Assembly (NCBI GenBank): GCA_954871525.1
Contig: OX940863.1
Location: 44,688,501 to 44,752,500 of the forward strand
Length of the DNA: 64,000 nt
Direction: 5' to 3'
DNA from: Parietaria judaica
Taxonomy: Eukaryota > Streptophyta > Magnoliopsida > Rosales > Urticaceae
Shown: piece by piece, positions 61,501 through 64,000 of the stretch
How the letters are laid out: each line of letters begins with the position of its first letter
Numbering within the stretch: the stretch's first letter is position 1
The notes under the pieces: generated by a model
Database searches by the model: none
Told to the model about the DNA's origin: nothing
Seen by the model: only the letters and a program-made list of their open reading frames with translations
Translations under genes and position numbers: made by a program

Positions 61501-64000
61501 ATTTTACGCGAAAGAACCCTAATTAAACGATATTTTAAACAAAAATTGAACTTCCAAATGCTAAATAATGTGTAATTGTATCACATTTACTTATTTTAAT
61601 CCCTAAATAGCGAAGCACTATCTCGTAGTTTCTATATGAAGCCGTTAATGGGTTAAAATCTTTACCGAAAAGTGTTAAAAATTGGTTTTCTTGCGAGAGC
61701 AAATACGATCCGTTCTTGACGAAATTTGAGTTGCTAGACTTTCGTTAGGGTGGTATTGTTATAAATTGGTTTAGTTTTGGCATTCAATTTTTTTGGAGCT
61801 CTCTTTAAACCCAGTTTCAACAATTAATGCGTGCTCCAAAAAAAAACTGACTGTTTTTTCCATTTTACGTGAAAGAACCCTAATTAAACGATATTTTAAA
61901 CAAAAATTGAACTTCCAAATGCTAAATAATGTGTAATTGTATCACATTTACTTATTTTAATCCCTAAATAGCGAAGCACTATCTCGTAGTTTCTATATGA
62001 AGCCGTTAATGGATTAAAATCTTTACCGAAAAGTGTTAAAAATTGGTTTTCTTGCGAGAGCAAATACGATCCGTTCTTGACGAAATTTGAGTTGCTAGAC
62101 TTTCGTTAGGGTGGTATTGTTATAAATTGGTTTAGTTTTGGCATTAAATTTTTTTGGAGCTCTCTTTAAACCCAGTTTCAACAATTAATGCGTGCTCCAA
62201 AAAAAACTGAGTCTTTTTTCCATTTTACGCGAAAGAACCCTAATTAAACGATATTTTAAACTAAAATTGAACTTCCAAATGCTAAATAATGTGTAATTGT
62301 ATCACATTTACTTATTTTAATCCCTAAATAGCGAAGCACTATCTCGTAGTTTCTATATGAAGCCGTTAATGGGTTAAAATCTTTACCGAAAAGTGTTAAA
62401 AATTGGTTTTCTTGCGAGAGAAAATACGATCCGTTCTTGACGAAATTTGAGTTGCTAGACATTCGTTAGGGTGGTATTGTTATAAATTGGTTTAGTTTTG
62501 GCATTAAATTTTTTTGGAGATCTCTTTAAACCCAGTTTCAACAATTAATGCGTGCTCCAAAAAAAAACTGAGTCTTTTTTCCATTTTACGCGAAAGAACC
62601 CTAATTAAACGATATTTTAAACAAAAATTGAACTTCCAAATGCTAAATAATGTGTAATTGTATCACATTTACTTATTTTAATCCCTAAATAGCGAAGCAC
62701 TATCTCGTAGTTTCTATATGAAGCCGTTAATGGGTTAAAATCTTTACCGAAAAGTGTTAAAAATTGGTTTTCTTGCGAGAGCAAATACGATCCGTTCTTG
62801 ACGAAATTTGAGTTGCTAGACTTTCGTTAGGGTGGTATTGTTATAAATTGGTTTAGTTTTGGCATTAAATTTTTTTGGAGCTCTCTTTAAACCCAGTTTC
62901 AACAATTAATGCGTGCTCCAAAAAAAACTGAGTCTTTTTTCCATTTTACGCGAAAGAACCCTAATTAAACGATATTTTAAACAAAAATTGAACTTCCAAA
63001 TGCTAAATAATGTGTAATTGTATCACATTTACATATTTTAATCCCTAAATAGCGAAGCACTATCTCGTAGTTTCTATATGAAGCCGTTAATGGATTAAAA
63101 TCTTTACCGAAAAGTGTTAAAAATTGGTTTTCTTGCGAGAGCAAATACGATCCGTTCTTGACGAAATTTGAGTTGCTAGACTTTCGTTAGGGTGGTATTG
63201 TTATAAATTGGTTTAGTTTTGGCATTCAATTTTTTTGGAGCTCTCTTTAAACCCAGTTTCAACAATTAATGCGTGCTCCAAAAAAAAACTGACTGTTTTT
63301 TCCATTTTACGTGAAAGAACCCTAATTAAACGATATTTTAAACAAAAATTGAACTTCCAAATGCTAAATAATGTGTAATTGTATCACATTTACTTATTTT
63401 AATCCCTAAATAGCGAAGCACTATCTCGTAGTTTCTATATGAAGCCGTTAATGGATTAAAATCTTTACCGAAAAGTGTTAAAAATTGGTTTTCTTGCGAG
63501 AGCAAATACGATCCGTTCTTGACGAAATTTGAGTTGCTAGACTTTCGTTAGGGTGGTATTGTTATAAATTGGTTTAGTTTTGGCATTAAATTTTTTTGGA
63601 GCTCTCTTTAAACCCAGTTTCAACAATTAATGCGTGCTCCAAAAAAAACTGAGTCTTTTTTCCATTTTACGCGAAAGAACCCTAATTAAACGATATTTTA
63701 AACTAAAATTGAACTTCCAAATGCTAAATAATGTGTAATTGTATCACATTTACTTATTTTAATCCCTAAATAGCGAAGCACTATCTCGTAGTTTCTATAT
63801 GAAGCCGTTAATGGGTTAAAATCTTTACCGAAAAGTGTTAAAAATTGGTTTTCTTGCGAGAGCAAATACGATCCGTTCTTGACGAAATTTGAGTTGCTAG
63901 ACATTCGTTAGGGTGGTATTGTTATAAATTGGTTTAGTTTTGGCATTAAATTTTTTTGGAGCTCTCTTTAAACCCAGTTTCAACAATTAATGCGTGCTCC
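58502..64000. repeat. HOR domain K: trimer of about 1082 bp with one four-monomer copy
   Basis: The opening member has A8, T at site 156 (AACTAAAATT) and A at site 355 (AGACATTCG). It starts at 58502, 58862, 59944, 61026, 62108 and 63550. Typical trimers are M167-M169 (59944-61025) and M170-M172 (61026-62107), both 1082 bp and ending with C at site 39, CTGACTG, ACGTG and A at site 267. M173-M176 (62108-63549, 1442 bp) gained one monomer. M163 and M164 are the opening member in tandem. M166, M168 and M175 share ACATATTTT. M174 has private GGAGATC. The array runs off the window at 64000 inside M178. Confidence 0.88.

Larger units (their letters stand above)
1..64000. repeat. Satellite DNA array, about 361-bp monomer, 177 complete copies plus a partial one
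   Basis: The whole window is a direct tandem repeat. Phased on AGGGTGGTATT, monomers start at 1, 360, 723, 1085, 1446 and so on to 63550, with a 91-base partial copy from 63910. Most are 361 bp. Lengths of 359-364 come mainly from an A-run of 8-12 bases and a 2-base deletion after it. Neighbouring monomers differ at only a few sites, apart from five mosaic copies. All copies share one orientation. No unique sequence, transposon or gene interrupts the array. A+T is about 68% and CpG is not depleted. Such arrays are typical of centromeric or pericentromeric heterochromatin in eukaryotes; that location is inferred. The species is not identifiable from what I can see. Confidence 0.98.

Noticed and set aside
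1..64000. Identification as the Drosophila melanogaster 359-bp (1.688) satellite or Tribolium TCAST
   Set aside because: The length is similar, but the sequence does not match the 1.688 satellite as I remember it, and I cannot recall TCAST well enough to compare. A database search with one monomer would settle it.
1..64000. Transposon or retroelement insertion within the array
   Set aside because: Every monomer start follows the previous one by 359-364 bp across the whole window, leaving no room for an insertion. I saw no target-site duplications, terminal repeats or coding frames.

Overview
The window contains one thing: an uninterrupted head-to-tail satellite DNA array. I phased it on the motif AGGGTGGTATT and read 177 complete monomers plus a 91-base piece of the next. 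The mean monomer is about 361 bp (range 359-364). I saw no gene, RNA gene, transposon, CRISPR array or unique sequence, and no orientation switch. A plain monomer is about 68% A+T. It carries 13 CpG where base composition predicts about 9, so CpG is not depleted. This points to a eukaryotic centromeric or pericentromeric block in a lineage without heavy germline CpG methylation, most plausibly an insect or other invertebrate. I cannot name the species. The sequence does not match the Drosophila melanogaster 359-bp (1.688) satellite as I remember it. Length alone would also allow a beetle satellite such as Tribolium TCAST, but I could not confirm this.

The array is not uniform. Diagnostic base changes recur at fixed spacings and divide it into about ten higher-order-repeat (HOR) domains. 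Monomers are called M1 to M178, and site numbers refer to a 361-bp standard monomer (M156). The layout is: 1-5420, hexamer of 2167 bp; 5421-8307, mixed; 8308-12645, second hexamer family, two copies; 13369-17702, third hexamer family, two copies of 2167 bp; 17703-19507, mixed; 19508-21674 and 22398-24567, two different dimer families, three copies each; 24568-29261, tetramer family with an interrupting pair and two mosaic monomers; 29262-32871, pentamer, two copies; 32872-34676, mixed; 34677-36120, dimer; 37205-43703, ten-monomer unit followed by an eight-monomer copy; 44787-55613, HOR whose copies hold 9, 10, 7 and 4 (partial) monomers; 55614-58501, monomers with mostly private mutations; 58502-64000, trimer of about 1082 bp with one four-monomer copy.

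These patterns record repeated local amplification and unequal exchange. Several exchange junctions can be placed inside single monomers (M121, M148, M167). Five mosaic monomers (M76, M77, M132, M142, M149) carry divergent patches only in their second half, which implies a diverged donor subfamily elsewhere. Nearly every monomer also has a 12-bp inverted repeat around a 33-base loop in its first third. Short minus-strand open frames of 60-68 codons appear only where a single substitution creates an ATG, and I do not regard them as genes.
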